Of a stretch of DNA of 64,000 nt, positions 8,659 to 17,394 are shown one piece after another. The stretch covers positions 4,278,001 through 4,342,000 of the forward strand of contig NZ_CP017603.1 of the NCBI RefSeq assembly GCF_001854185.1, given 5' to 3'. The notes beneath the pieces were generated by a model, which was not told the DNA's origin, ran no database searches, and saw only the letters and a program-made list of their open reading frames with translations. The stretch comes from Clostridium formicaceticum. Its GTDB lineage: Bacteria > Bacillota > Clostridia > Peptostreptococcales > Natronincolaceae. The stretch's first letter is position 1. The number at the start of each line of letters is the position of its first letter. Made by a program: the position numbers and the translations under genes.

Positions 8659-9426
8659 TTACATATATCCTAGTTTTTGAGAAATCTCTCTACAGGTATT
8701 TTTAACATCTTTAACGATGTTTTTCACTTTATCCTCTGTCATTCTAAATTTTGGTCCAGATACACTGATGGCGTAAACAATTTCTTTGTCGAAGTTATAA
8801 ATAGGAGCGGCTATACAAAACAAACCTTCTTCTACCTCTTCATTATCTAAACTATAACCATTCTTTACAACGTTTTTAAGTTCTTGTCTAAAGCTTTCTG
8901 GTTCTGTTATTGTATTTTTTGTATACGCTGTTAACCCTTTTTCCCTTATATATTCTTCTATCTCCTTATCTGATTGATAAGCAAGTATAGCCTTTCCTAC
9001 ACCAGTGCAGTGCATGGGTAACCTTTCCCCCACCTTTGAACAAATCCTCACCGACTGGTTGCTTTCTATTTTATCTATATATACAACTTCACGCCTATCG
9101 GCTGCTACTAAGTGGATGGTTTCTTGATATTTATTTGATAGTTTTTCTAAATAAGGTTTTATCACTTCAATAATATCTAAATGATTAAAAGCTTCACGTC
9201 CAATGGAATATAACTTTAAACTTAATTTATACTTCCCTGTTTTAGGATTTTTATAAAGATATCCAGCAAATTCTAATGTTTTTATAATGCTAAATACAGT
9301 ACTTTTATTTAAACCCAGCGCATCTCCTAACTCAGTTACACCCAGTTCCTTCTCTTTTCCAAGAACCTCTATAACCGATAATCCTCTAAGAATTGATTTA
9401 ATATAGCCCTCTTCCAAATCAAGCAC
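8659..9426 (-). CDS. IclR-family transcriptional regulator
   Basis: This 255-residue protein has an N-terminal winged helix (about residues 10-72, with ELGDALGLNKSTVFSIIKTLE). A C-terminal IclR effector domain follows (about 75-250, with the typical DNEEVEEGLFCIAAPI and YAISVSGP). It probably controls the sugar-acid and acetaldehyde operons beside it. The strong promoter upstream is overlapped by another palindrome, which suggests autoregulation. The assigned GTG start has AAGGA only about 3 nt away; an in-frame TTG at 9417 is an alternative. Confidence 0.9.
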   Translation of the reverse strand: MLDLEEGYIKSILRGLSVIEVLGKEKELGVTELGDALGLNKSTVFSIIKTLEFAGYLYKNPKTGKYKLSLKLYSIGREAFNHLDIIEVIKPYLEKLSNKYQETIHLVAADRREVVYIDKIESNQSVRICSKVGERLPMHCTGVGKAILAYQSDKEIEEYIREKGLTAYTKNTITEPESFRQELKNVVKNGYSLDNEEVEEGLFCIAAPIYNFDKEIVYAISVSGPKFRMTEDKVKNIVKDVKNTCREISQKLGYM

Positions 9427-9477
9427 ATTCCTTTCTTCGTGTTTAGACTGCCAATGACTTTGTCGCTTAAATTATGT

Positions 9478-9510
9478 TTTCATAATATATGAAACGTTTT
9501 CTTTTGTCAA
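9478..9510 (-). promoter_or_regulatory. iclR promoter with overlapping palindrome
   Basis: On the minus strand TTGACA (9510-9505) is 17 bp from TATTAT (9487-9482). A 17-bp palindrome, TTTCATA-ATA-TATGAAA (9478-9494), covers the -10 box. It differs from the GTGCGATA palindromes near the next operon. Confidence 0.7.
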
Positions 9511-9633
9511 CATAAAATTCTAAATTTTTCATTAAATTGAATCTTATGTAAATATTCCCCCAATATTTTTAAAAACACTGGGGGAAAAATCCTCTATCGC
9601 AACAGTAATAATTGAAAAAAACTGCCATAAGGA

Positions 9634-10056
9634 TTAGTCAAATTTGTATAAATTTAGTCCTATCTCTTCGCTAAAAGCGCGATCTACATTTCCTTCAACA
9701 GCCTCCACCATAAATTCACCAGTAGCACTTACTATAGCAAGGTTTAAGTGTCCTCCATAGGTTTTATATTCATCATCTGACAAATTAATATGTAGATGTA
9801 GATAGGTCTCTCCCTTCATCGTAGAGATATTCCCTAAAAGGCTAGTAATTTCATAGTCTCCTGTTAATTCAGTACTATGATATTTTTTTGTTTTCGTTTC
9901 AAACAAACCTACAGTTACTTTGTTTACTGCGCCAATACCTTTAACCCATCCTAATGTAATCTTATGGCTTTGACAAAACTCTTTAAGGGTCTGAACAACT
10001 TCTTCTCCCTTATCCATTCTTATGATGTACTTGTTTCCAAACTGCTTATATTCCAT
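9634..10056 (-). CDS. PPC/DUF296-domain protein
   Basis: The 140-residue protein is a single PPC (DUF296) domain. Typical features are WVKGIGAV near residue 38, the HLHINLS metal-binding-like motif, and GGHL. In bacteria such proteins are small trimers of uncertain role; plant versions carry AT-hooks for DNA binding, which this one lacks. GGAGTGG precedes the ATG. It appears monocistronic. Confidence 0.85.
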   Translation of the reverse strand: MEYKQFGNKYIIRMDKGEEVVQTLKEFCQSHKITLGWVKGIGAVNKVTVGLFETKTKKYHSTELTGDYEITSLLGNISTMKGETYLHLHINLSDDEYKTYGGHLNLAIVSATGEFMVEAVEGNVDRAFSEEIGLNLYKFD

Positions 10057-10227
10057 ACTTCCACTCCTTTGTTCGTCTGATATAGCATAAAGCTATACCT
10101 TATTTAGTATGCTTACTTATTTTCTAGATATTTCTTATGCCTGTATAATTTATAATTATAACAAATTTTCCTTTAGAAGTTAATAAAACCCATTGTATTT
10201 TTTAAGAACTACCTTTGCAAAAATCCT

Positions 10228-10803
10228 TCATTCGCTTTCTTCTTGAAATAATTTATAAACCTCACTAAAGTGTTTTGCCTCATGAAGATTTCCCATTTTT
10301 TCATATACTTTAGCCAGTAAATAATAAGTATTGGCACAAGCAGGGTCAATGGACAAAGCCTTCTTCAAAATAGTTAAAGCCTCTTCCATAAGATTATTGG
10401 AAAGTTTATTCTTCGCAATCTCCAAAAGACTTTCTAAGGATTTGTTCTCATTGATAACTTCTTGTAATACTTGTTTTATCCTATTGGTGGTAAAGGGTTT
10501 TTGCATATAGGCTACTGCCCCCATTTGTGTGCATTCTACAGCATTTTTTACAGTTGCAAATGCTGTAATAATGATTACTGGAGTTTTTATACCTATGCTG
10601 CGAATTTGGCGTAGGACCTCTGTTCCACTGATCTTAGGCATCTTTATATCTATAAAAGCTAAGTCAAAGTTCCCCTTCTTAAATGCTTCTATTGCCTCTT
10701 CTCCATTCTCTACACTAGTGACATCATAACCCTCATGCTGTAAACAGGTAATTAGTAGTTGTCTAATATTTTTTGTATCATCAGCTATTAATACCTTTCT
10801 CAT
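10228..10803 (-). CDS. response regulator, receiver plus TPR (second module)
   Basis: This 191-residue protein has a CheY-type receiver (about residues 1-120; acidic IADD, phospho-Asp in AFIDIKMP, Thr/Ala switch region, KPF). About two tetratricopeptide repeats follow (LMEEALTILKKALSIDP and later). There is no DNA-binding domain, so output is likely by protein contact. It lies directly after its sensor kinase. It parallels the receiver-TPR protein at 16.3-17.0 kb. The second ATG (10803) is chosen because AAGGAGG lies 6 nt before it. Confidence 0.88.
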   Translation of the reverse strand: MRKVLIADDTKNIRQLLITCLQHEGYDVTSVENGEEAIEAFKKGNFDLAFIDIKMPKISGTEVLRQIRSIGIKTPVIIITAFATVKNAVECTQMGAVAYMQKPFTTNRIKQVLQEVINENKSLESLLEIAKNKLSNNLMEEALTILKKALSIDPACANTYYLLAKVYEKMGNLHEAKHFSEVYKLFQEESE

Positions 10804-10845
10804 TTCCATCCTCCTTGCCTAGTGAAGTTTTTTGTTTATTTGTTG

Positions 10846-12681
10846 CTAAGTTACATCTGGAGGTAAAGTAAAACTAAAGCTGCTTCCAATATCTACTGTA
10901 CTTTCACACCATATTTCTCCTCCATGGGCTTCAACAATATCCTTTGCAATAGATAAACCTAGGCCAGTGCCTCTAATTTCTAGGCCTGAATCCTCTACTT
11001 GCACAAATTGGTCAAAAATTTTCCCTACATATTCCTGCGGTATGCCTATCCCTGTATCCTTTACAGTGATAATAATTTTCTTTTGTTTTTCTTCAACATA
11101 AAGAGCTATTTCGTCGCCTGCATCAGTGTATTTCAAAGCATTTATAACAAGATTATTGATTACCCAAGTAACTTTTTCTTGATCAATATATACATTAGGC
11201 AAGTCCTGGGGAACTACCGTATACAATTTTACCTTTTTACTAGATGCTTGAAGATAAAATGGCTTAATTGCTTGTTGAATAACACAAGCAATTGAAACAT
11301 ACTTTTTATCATAGGCCGCTTTGGTTGATTGAATTTTAGACATGTACAATAAATCATCTACCAAATTAGCCATGCTTTGACAATCTTCTTCCATAGAAGT
11401 TAATACATTTCTTTGTTGTTCATTAAGATCTCCTATAGCACCATCATTCAATAAGCTTGTACCCATCATAATAGAAGTCAGAGGGGTTTTAAACTCATGG
11501 GAAACTGTTGAGATAAAGTTGGTTTTCATTTTTTCCAATTCTTTTAGCTCAGTAACATTTTGAAAAAGCACAACGACGCCCTTCCTATCTGAAGCCGTAT
11601 CAATAATTTTTGTGACAACAATATTGAAATAATAATGACCATGATCAGACTCAAAATAAAAGATATTTTCTTTATGTTTTGAGATTTCATCATCAAAAAT
11701 ACTGGTGATATCATTATATAAATTTTCCTTATAAATAATTTCAAAAAAGTACCTATTGTAAGCCTCTTTTTCTTTAATATGAAAGAAATCTTCAAAAGCT
11801 TTATTGATTAAGGTAATTCTATATTTATTGTCGAGTACCATCAATGGATCTGATATGCTTTTTACAATTGCAACAGACTTGTTTTTCTCGGTGATTACTT
11901 TTCCTAAAGTACTCTTTTCAAAAACCAACAGTCTTTCTGTCATTTTATTGAACTCCTGAGCTAATATTCCTATTTCATCATTCGAAGTAATTTCTATTTG
12001 TTTATCTATATCCCCCGCTTCTACTAGCCTCATGGCTTTCGTAAGTTGCTCAACAGGTTTAGTAAATTTATCTGCTAAATATCTTGAAATAACGAATCCA
12101 CTAATGACAGAAATCACTGACAGAAGGAAAATTATCTTTGTTGAAGCCTGTGAATTTCTTACTACTTGGGTTTTTCTCCGAAACATAGCTGTTTCATTGA
12201 TATCTTCTAGCGCCTTCAAGTCTTCCTTAAGGGCTAGAAACTTAGGAGTAATTTCCCCTAAGTAAAATTCCATTAGCACATCTGGAGAATCAGTAGCTTG
12301 AATTTTTTCTAATTGTCGAAACAAGGCAATATATTCGATATAATGCTTGTTTATTGATGTTATTATTTCTTGCTCCCCTATCTCCGTTATATTGTTTTTA
12401 CCTTTATGATAATATAAATAAAAACTTTCCATATTGTCTTCGAAACCTTTTAAACCTATTTCTGTTTTTCCATTACTATAAATCAATATAGCACTATCTT
12501 GTCTTTCCAATGACTCAATCATCTTACTGATGGTTTCTAAACTATTATAGTTATCTACAATTAAACCCTCAATTTCTCTTGTTAAACCATAAAGATTTAC
12601 AACCGAAACTAGCCCTACCACAGCAATGATACACACTAAAATAAGATAAATTAAAGATATTTTATGTTTTAAGCTTCTCAT
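10846..12681 (-). CDS. sensor histidine kinase (4-helix sensor, HAMP, PAS) - second module
   Basis: The order in this 611-residue protein is: membrane segment, periplasmic helical sensor (about residues 30-180, with LERQDSAIL and ITEIGEQE), second membrane segment, HAMP, PAS, HisKA with phospho-His in STVSHEFKTPL, and HATPase with NALKYT, DTGIGIP and GTGLGLSIA. The sensor is of the KinB-like helical bundle type. It is a clear paralogue of the kinase at 17.4-19.3 kb, sharing the LERQDSAIL and ITExGExE motifs. It is followed by its response regulator. The ATG at 12681 is preferred to the upstream GTG. Confidence 0.92.
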   Translation of the reverse strand: MRSLKHKISLIYLILVCIIAVVGLVSVVNLYGLTREIEGLIVDNYNSLETISKMIESLERQDSAILIYSNGKTEIGLKGFEDNMESFYLYYHKGKNNITEIGEQEIITSINKHYIEYIALFRQLEKIQATDSPDVLMEFYLGEITPKFLALKEDLKALEDINETAMFRRKTQVVRNSQASTKIIFLLSVISVISGFVISRYLADKFTKPVEQLTKAMRLVEAGDIDKQIEITSNDEIGILAQEFNKMTERLLVFEKSTLGKVITEKNKSVAIVKSISDPLMVLDNKYRITLINKAFEDFFHIKEKEAYNRYFFEIIYKENLYNDITSIFDDEISKHKENIFYFESDHGHYYFNIVVTKIIDTASDRKGVVVLFQNVTELKELEKMKTNFISTVSHEFKTPLTSIMMGTSLLNDGAIGDLNEQQRNVLTSMEEDCQSMANLVDDLLYMSKIQSTKAAYDKKYVSIACVIQQAIKPFYLQASSKKVKLYTVVPQDLPNVYIDQEKVTWVINNLVINALKYTDAGDEIALYVEEKQKKIIITVKDTGIGIPQEYVGKIFDQFVQVEDSGLEIRGTGLGLSIAKDIVEAHGGEIWCESTVDIGSSFSFTLPPDVT

Positions 12682-12858
12682 TGATTCACCCACTATATCG
12701 TCTTATCTTCTAAGTATATAGTACCGCTTTCAACACTTCAAATTAAACTACTAATCTAAAATGGAAGAACACAGAGAAAACTCTATGTAATGTTGAGCTA
12801 ATTTCATTTTATCGCCGCCTATTAATAGGATAAAAAATAAAAGTGCTTAGATAGTCAT

Positions 12859-12887
12859 TTGGGATTAAAGATTGTATTAGATATAAT
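12859..12887 (+). promoter_or_regulatory. promoter of the ktrA-like gene
   Basis: TTGGGA (12859-12864), a 17-bp spacer and a perfect TATAAT (12882-12887) face the gene, leaving a leader of roughly 70 nt. Confidence 0.6.
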
Positions 12888-12964
12888 GTTACCATGTAAC
12901 TAAAAATACAGTATTAATGCATTTTATGAAAAACAATCTATACAGATAGGTAGGGATGATAGGT

Positions 12965-13648
12965 ATGAAACAGGTAGCTGTTATTGGACTGGGGCATTTT
13001 GGTGAAGGCTTAGCCTATAGCCTTGAAAAACTTGGAAATAAAGTGATAGCTATAGATAAAAATATAGAAGTAATCAATAAAATTTCTACTGCAATTAGCA
13101 CTTCTTTATCATTAGATGCTACTAGCTTAAACAGTTTAAAAACATCTGGCATTAGCAATTTTGATACTGCAATTGTAGGATTTTCATCAGATTTAGATGC
13201 TTCCATTACTACTATTATGCATCTAAAAATTTTAGGTATTCGTCATATTATTGCGAAAGCCCATGACGAAATTCACGGCAAGATCTTGATGAAGGTTGGT
13301 GCAGATGAAGTGATCCTTCCAGAAAAGGAAATGGGCCAACGATTAGCCAACAACTTAAAATACAGTAGTTTTTTCGAACTTATGTACTTATCCTCCGAAT
13401 ATAGCGCAGTCGAAGTTAAGGTTTTAAGAGAATGGCACAATAAAACACTTATGGATTTGGAAATAAATTTAAAATACAATATCAATATTATTGCTATTAA
13501 AAGTAATGGCAATATCAATATTTTGCCTAAAGCTGATGATATACTCAAATCTACTGATACTTTAGTTATTGGTGGTTCTGTAGTCAATCTTGAAAGCTTT
13601 AAAAATAAAATTTTAGAAAAAAGAATATACAGTGAACAATATAGTTAA
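12965..13648 (+). CDS. K+ uptake regulatory protein, KtrA/TrkA type (RCK)
   Basis: The 227-residue protein has an N-terminal RCK nucleotide-binding fold (VIGLGHFGEGLA, then the acidic Asp in VIAIDKN). A C-terminal RCK_C/TrkA_C part starts about residue 140. The family gates K+ channels such as KtrB or TrkH in response to ATP/ADP or NAD(H). It is the only plus-strand gene here and converges on the trkH operon. The second ATG is chosen since AGGTAGGG lies 9 nt before it. Confidence 0.88.
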   Translation: MKQVAVIGLGHFGEGLAYSLEKLGNKVIAIDKNIEVINKISTAISTSLSLDATSLNSLKTSGISNFDTAIVGFSSDLDASITTIMHLKILGIRHIIAKAHDEIHGKILMKVGADEVILPEKEMGQRLANNLKYSSFFELMYLSSEYSAVEVKVLREWHNKTLMDLEINLKYNINIIAIKSNGNINILPKADDILKSTDTLVIGGSVVNLESFKNKILEKRIYSEQYS

Positions 13649-13657
13649 TAGTAATGA

Positions 13658-13710
13658 AGAGGACTAGTAAGTAAATGGTTGAATATAATCCATCTACTTA
13701 CTAGTCCTCT
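13658..13710. terminator. bidirectional terminator between ktrA-like gene and trkH
   Basis: A 16-bp perfect stem (13658-13673 / 13695-13710) with an inner ATGG/CCAT pair lies between two convergent genes. T-rich sequence follows on the plus strand. Confidence 0.75.
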
Positions 13711-13731
13711 TTTGGTTTTATCTATACTTTT

Positions 13732-15225
13732 TTATGAACTGGTTTTCCTTTTAGCTAAAAACATAAATCGAATATCCTTCATTAATTTAATGCTTGCGAA
13801 AAATATTACGATAAACTCCAACCTACCTAACATCATACCAATAATTTGTGTCCACAAAATACCTATCGGGGCATCAGGAGAAGTAATACCCATTGAAAGA
13901 CCTACCGTGCTTAAACTTGATGCAAATTCAAACATAGATTCTTTTAAAGGATAACCATAAAATAAGAATATAAGGACGCCAATAGCATAAGTCAGCATAT
14001 AAATCATTGCAAAATTAGCCGTTTGAATAATATGGCTTTGCTCAACATAATATTTTCCTTCGCTTCTCCAAACATAATTCTGCCTAACAGACTTTGACGG
14101 TAAGAGATAACCTTTTAGTTCCCACCATAATGACTTAAATAATAAATATACTCTATATAATTTTAATCCCCCAGCAGTAGACCCTACGCCTCCACCAATG
14201 ATCATTAAAACAATCATAATAAATACAGCAGATGTTGCCCACGCTTGATACCCCACTGTTGAAAAACCTGTCGTTGATAAGGCTGAAATCAGTTCAAAAG
14301 CAGTGATTCTAAAACTCTTAGTAAGCGTTCCATAAAGAGGTAATAATGCTCCTATTGCTACTACTGGAATGGTTAAAGCCAACAAAAACCCTAGAATTCT
14401 TACTTCTCCATTTCGTAGTACTGATTTAAATTCTCCTTTTAGCAGCAAAAAATGAACCCCAAAGTTTGTTGTACCCAAAAGCATAAATACAATAGTAAGC
14501 GCTTCTATTAAAGGACTATTATAAGCCCCTATACTATCCGTTCTGGTTGAAAAACCCCCAGTGGATAAGGCGGCTATTGCATGATTGATGGCATCAAACC
14601 AATGCATACCGGCTAAAATATATAGTAGCGTTGCAGAAATAACATAACCACTATATATTGTCATAATTAACTTTGTTGATTTTCTCACATTGGGCAGTAG
14701 TTTATCCGTTCTTCCCTCAGCATTATAAAGCCCCTGTCCATTAGGGCCAATAATTGCTGAAACCATCACAACAGATATGCCGGCTCCACCAAAAAACTGC
14801 ATAATACTTCGCCAAAGTAAAAAAGTATTGGGCGCTTCAGTTACATCTACTACAGATAAACCAGTAGTCGTCCAACCGCTGACGGTTTCAAAGGTTGCTT
14901 GCGTAAAGTTTAGCATTCCTGCTAAGATAAAAGGTAATGTAGATAAAAGTGCCGTAATAAACCATGACAAAATAACAATAATACCGCCTTCCTGGAAGGT
15001 CAGGTTCGTTGTTTTCTCTGCTTTTAATCTTCTAGATGCAATAAATCCTATAGCAACGGTAATTACCGCTGAAATTAAAAAATATTTTGCTGTATCTATC
15101 TCTTGAGGATATGCTGGTAAAATCAATAGAGGTAACAACAAAGTTATTCCCAAGCCAATTAAAATAATACCAACATACCCTATAATCATACTATATTTTT
15201 CCTTTAGTATTTTTAGATAAAGCAT
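13732..15225 (-). CDS. TrkH/KtrB-family potassium uptake protein
   Basis: This 497-residue integral membrane protein has about ten to twelve hydrophobic segments. The four-fold selectivity-filter loops are recognisable (SGWTTTGLS, LSTGGFST, LSTTGFSTVGY, LSTVGLS). It forms the K+ channel of a Trk/Ktr system at the cytoplasmic membrane. It is last in an operon with two TrkA-type subunits and a kinase/regulator set. GGTGGAG lies before the ATG, 2 bp after the trkA stop. Confidence 0.93.
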   Translation of the reverse strand: MLYLKILKEKYSMIIGYVGIILIGLGITLLLPLLILPAYPQEIDTAKYFLISAVITVAIGFIASRRLKAEKTTNLTFQEGGIIVILSWFITALLSTLPFILAGMLNFTQATFETVSGWTTTGLSVVDVTEAPNTFLLWRSIMQFFGGAGISVVMVSAIIGPNGQGLYNAEGRTDKLLPNVRKSTKLIMTIYSGYVISATLLYILAGMHWFDAINHAIAALSTGGFSTRTDSIGAYNSPLIEALTIVFMLLGTTNFGVHFLLLKGEFKSVLRNGEVRILGFLLALTIPVVAIGALLPLYGTLTKSFRITAFELISALSTTGFSTVGYQAWATSAVFIMIVLMIIGGGVGSTAGGLKLYRVYLLFKSLWWELKGYLLPSKSVRQNYVWRSEGKYYVEQSHIIQTANFAMIYMLTYAIGVLIFLFYGYPLKESMFEFASSLSTVGLSMGITSPDAPIGILWTQIIGMMLGRLEFIVIFFASIKLMKDIRFMFLAKRKTSS

Positions 15226-15226
15226 T

Positions 15227-15895
15227 TTACTCCACCCTTCCGCTTAATGCTTGCAAAACATGGGATTGACTTCTCGGTAGAGCAAGGATAATCAATCTAT
15301 CTGCCTCCATGATCATGGTATCTCCCCTCGGAATTAAAGCCTCTCCTCTCCTTACAATACATCCAACTACTGCATCCTTCGTTAAGTCTAGTTCTGCAAG
15401 AGTTTTATTCATAATTGGATAATCTTTTTGTACCTCTAGCTCTATCAGGGCTACTTTCCCTTCTTCTATGGGAGTCAAATTCACAATATCCTCCAAAAAG
15501 ACTTTTTGTTCAATCATGGAAGAAATAATTTGTGCAGTACTGATCACCGTCGTTACGCCAAGACGCTTAAAGACATCAACATTTCTTGGATCGTTTACCA
15601 TGGCAAATGTTTTGGGCACCTGATAAAGTTTTTGCGCCACTTGGCAAACCACTAGGTTTTCTGGATCATTTAGCGTTACAGCAATAATTGCATGGGTATA
15701 GGCTGCTCCCGCCTCCTCCAACACCTGAGGATTTGCACCATCTCCCCATACTACTACTGTGTCAGGATGTTTTTTCGCCAACTTTCCACAATATTCTTTA
15801 TCATTATGAATAATCGTTACTTCATACCCTTTCGAAACAAAAGACTTTGTAAGGAAGTGCACAATTTTTCCACCGCCAACAATAATTACCCTCAT
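15227..15895 (-). CDS. TrkA-family K+ uptake subunit (RCK_N plus RCK_C)
   Basis: The 222-residue protein has an N-terminal Rossmann/RCK domain (VIIVGGGKI) and a TrkA_C domain (about residues 140-220). Its ATG overlaps the stop of the preceding short TrkA gene (TAATG), and AAGGAGGA sits before it. It would bind nucleotides and gate the TrkH channel encoded next. Confidence 0.9.
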   Translation of the reverse strand: MRVIIVGGGKIVHFLTKSFVSKGYEVTIIHNDKEYCGKLAKKHPDTVVVWGDGANPQVLEEAGAAYTHAIIAVTLNDPENLVVCQVAQKLYQVPKTFAMVNDPRNVDVFKRLGVTTVISTAQIISSMIEQKVFLEDIVNLTPIEEGKVALIELEVQKDYPIMNKTLAELDLTKDAVVGCIVRRGEALIPRGDTMIMEADRLIILALPRSQSHVLQALSGRVE

Positions 15896-16332
15896 TATTT
15901 TTCCTCCTTATGTTTACCCATAATAAGTTCATAAAGCAACTGTGCTGACAAAATCGTAGGAGAAATAGTTTGAATTTCCAAAGCCTCATATACTGGTATT
16001 TCAGCAGGGTCAATCACCCTTGCTAAAACCAACGGCACTTCATAAATCTTCGTTGCCACTTGAGCAATCATCATATTGGTGCTGTCATCAGCAGCTGCCG
16101 TAATCAAAACATCGGCTTTGGCTATCTTGGCCTGTTCTAGTACATCTATTTCAATAGCATCCGCCTCCAACATGAACCCACTAAATTCTTCACTTAATTT
16201 TTCAAATTTCTTCTCTTCTTTATCTATAATCACAACACTTTTCCCAGCCTTTGAAAGAAGATTGGCTAGATGAGAGCCTGTTCTCCCACAGCCAACCACA
16301 ATAATATATTCCATATTATTCTTCTTCATCAT
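15895..16332 (-). CDS. short TrkA_N-only protein
   Basis: The 145-residue protein carries only the nucleotide-binding RCK_N fold (VVGCGRTGSHLANLL, then VVIIDKE) and lacks TrkA_C. Together with the next, full-length TrkA it would supply two unequal RCK subunits. It overlaps the 3' end of the upstream response-regulator gene by 17 bp. AGGAG is 6 nt before the chosen ATG; the first in-frame ATG at 16338 touches the ribosome site and is unlikely. Confidence 0.85.
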   Translation of the reverse strand: MMKKNNMEYIIVVGCGRTGSHLANLLSKAGKSVVIIDKEEKKFEKLSEEFSGFMLEADAIEIDVLEQAKIAKADVLITAAADDSTNMMIAQVATKIYEVPLVLARVIDPAEIPVYEALEIQTISPTILSAQLLYELIMGKHKEEK

Positions 16333-16999
16333 TACCATCTCCTAAATTCATGCCGTGTTGTGTATAGATAAACTGCGCTGTTCTTTCCAAATTCTGTTGC
16401 GCTGGCCTAAAGGTTGGCTCTAAAGCTAAAGCTGCACGATAATGTTTTTGAGCTTCACTGACTTTTCCATAGAACTCAAAGATAATTCCCAATAAATTAT
16501 GTGGTTCAGGTGCTTCTGTATTTTTCAAAATGGCTTTTCCTAAAAATTCTCTAGCCTTCTCATAATCTCCACTTAATATACTCTTTTTTGCATACTGTAC
16601 CATTTCATGATAAGTTGCTACTACTTCTTCTGATAGTTCTTCTCTACTTAGTACATCCTTTATAATCATACGGATTTCTTCCGGAGCAAAGGGTTTACTT
16701 AAAAAGTCTATGGCACCTAGCTTCATTGCTTCAACAGCCTTTTCTATCGTTCCATAAGCTGTCATCATAATAATACTAACCTTTTTTCCCTCACTTCTAA
16801 CCTTTTGCAATACCTCAATTCCTGTCAAACCTGGCATTTTCATATCTAAAAGCACTGCATCAAAATCCTCTGCCATAATTTTTTCATAACCTTCTAAGCC
16901 ATTCACAGCTGTTTCCACCTCATATTTTTCAGCCAACAAACATTGCTTTAATGCGAGGCGAATATTTTTTTCATCATCTACAATTAAAATTTTAATCAT
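16316..16999 (-). CDS. response regulator, receiver plus TPR (first module)
   Basis: In this 227-residue protein a receiver domain (VDDEKN, phospho-Asp in LLDMKMP, KPF at about residue 103) is followed by a linker and about two TPRs (SGDYEKAREFLGKAI; YGKVSEAQKHYRAAL). No DNA-binding domain is present. It lies between a single-domain receiver and the TrkA genes, so its likely partners are in the potassium-uptake complex or another cytoplasmic protein. It is paralogous to the regulator at 10.2-10.8 kb. Confidence 0.88.
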   Translation of the reverse strand: MIKILIVDDEKNIRLALKQCLLAEKYEVETAVNGLEGYEKIMAEDFDAVLLDMKMPGLTGIEVLQKVRSEGKKVSIIMMTAYGTIEKAVEAMKLGAIDFLSKPFAPEEIRMIIKDVLSREELSEEVVATYHEMVQYAKKSILSGDYEKAREFLGKAILKNTEAPEPHNLLGIIFEFYGKVSEAQKHYRAALALEPTFRPAQQNLERTAQFIYTQHGMNLGDGNDEEE

Positions 17000-17014
17000 T
17001 TTTATTCCTTCCTT

Positions 17015-17377
17015 CTAAATATATTTTTCTATAATTTCTTGTACCTGTGTATGGGTAAACGGCTTAACGATATAATCAATACCCCCTATTTCATAAGCCT
17101 TTTTAATATCTTCTTCTTCTGTTTTAGCACTCATAAAGATAATGGGAATGCTGGCCAATGCGGTTTCCTCCTTTAAAGCTGCGCAAACGAGGTACCCATT
17201 CATTTTAGGCAGTAAAATATCTAACAAAATTAAATGGGGTAAGGTCTGTAACGCTTTATCGATTGCCTCAACCCCATTATAAGCTATAATTACCTCATAT
17301 CCCTTGCTCTCCAAGTACATCCTAAGACCTAATACGATGTTTTTTTCATCTTCTACAATCAGTATTCTCTTCCTCAT
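17015..17377 (-). CDS. single-domain response regulator (CheY-like)
   Basis: The 120-residue receiver-only protein has EDEK acidic residues, phospho-Asp in ILLDILLPK, and Lys in YIVKPF. It probably relays phosphate between the sensor kinase upstream and the TPR regulator downstream. The ATG at 17377 has GGGGAG 6 nt before it; the ORF also offers a TTG one codon earlier. Confidence 0.88.
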   Translation of the reverse strand: MRKRILIVEDEKNIVLGLRMYLESKGYEVIIAYNGVEAIDKALQTLPHLILLDILLPKMNGYLVCAALKEETALASIPIIFMSAKTEEEDIKKAYEIGGIDYIVKPFTHTQVQEIIEKYI

Positions 17378-17394
17378 CAAAATCTCCCCAGTTT

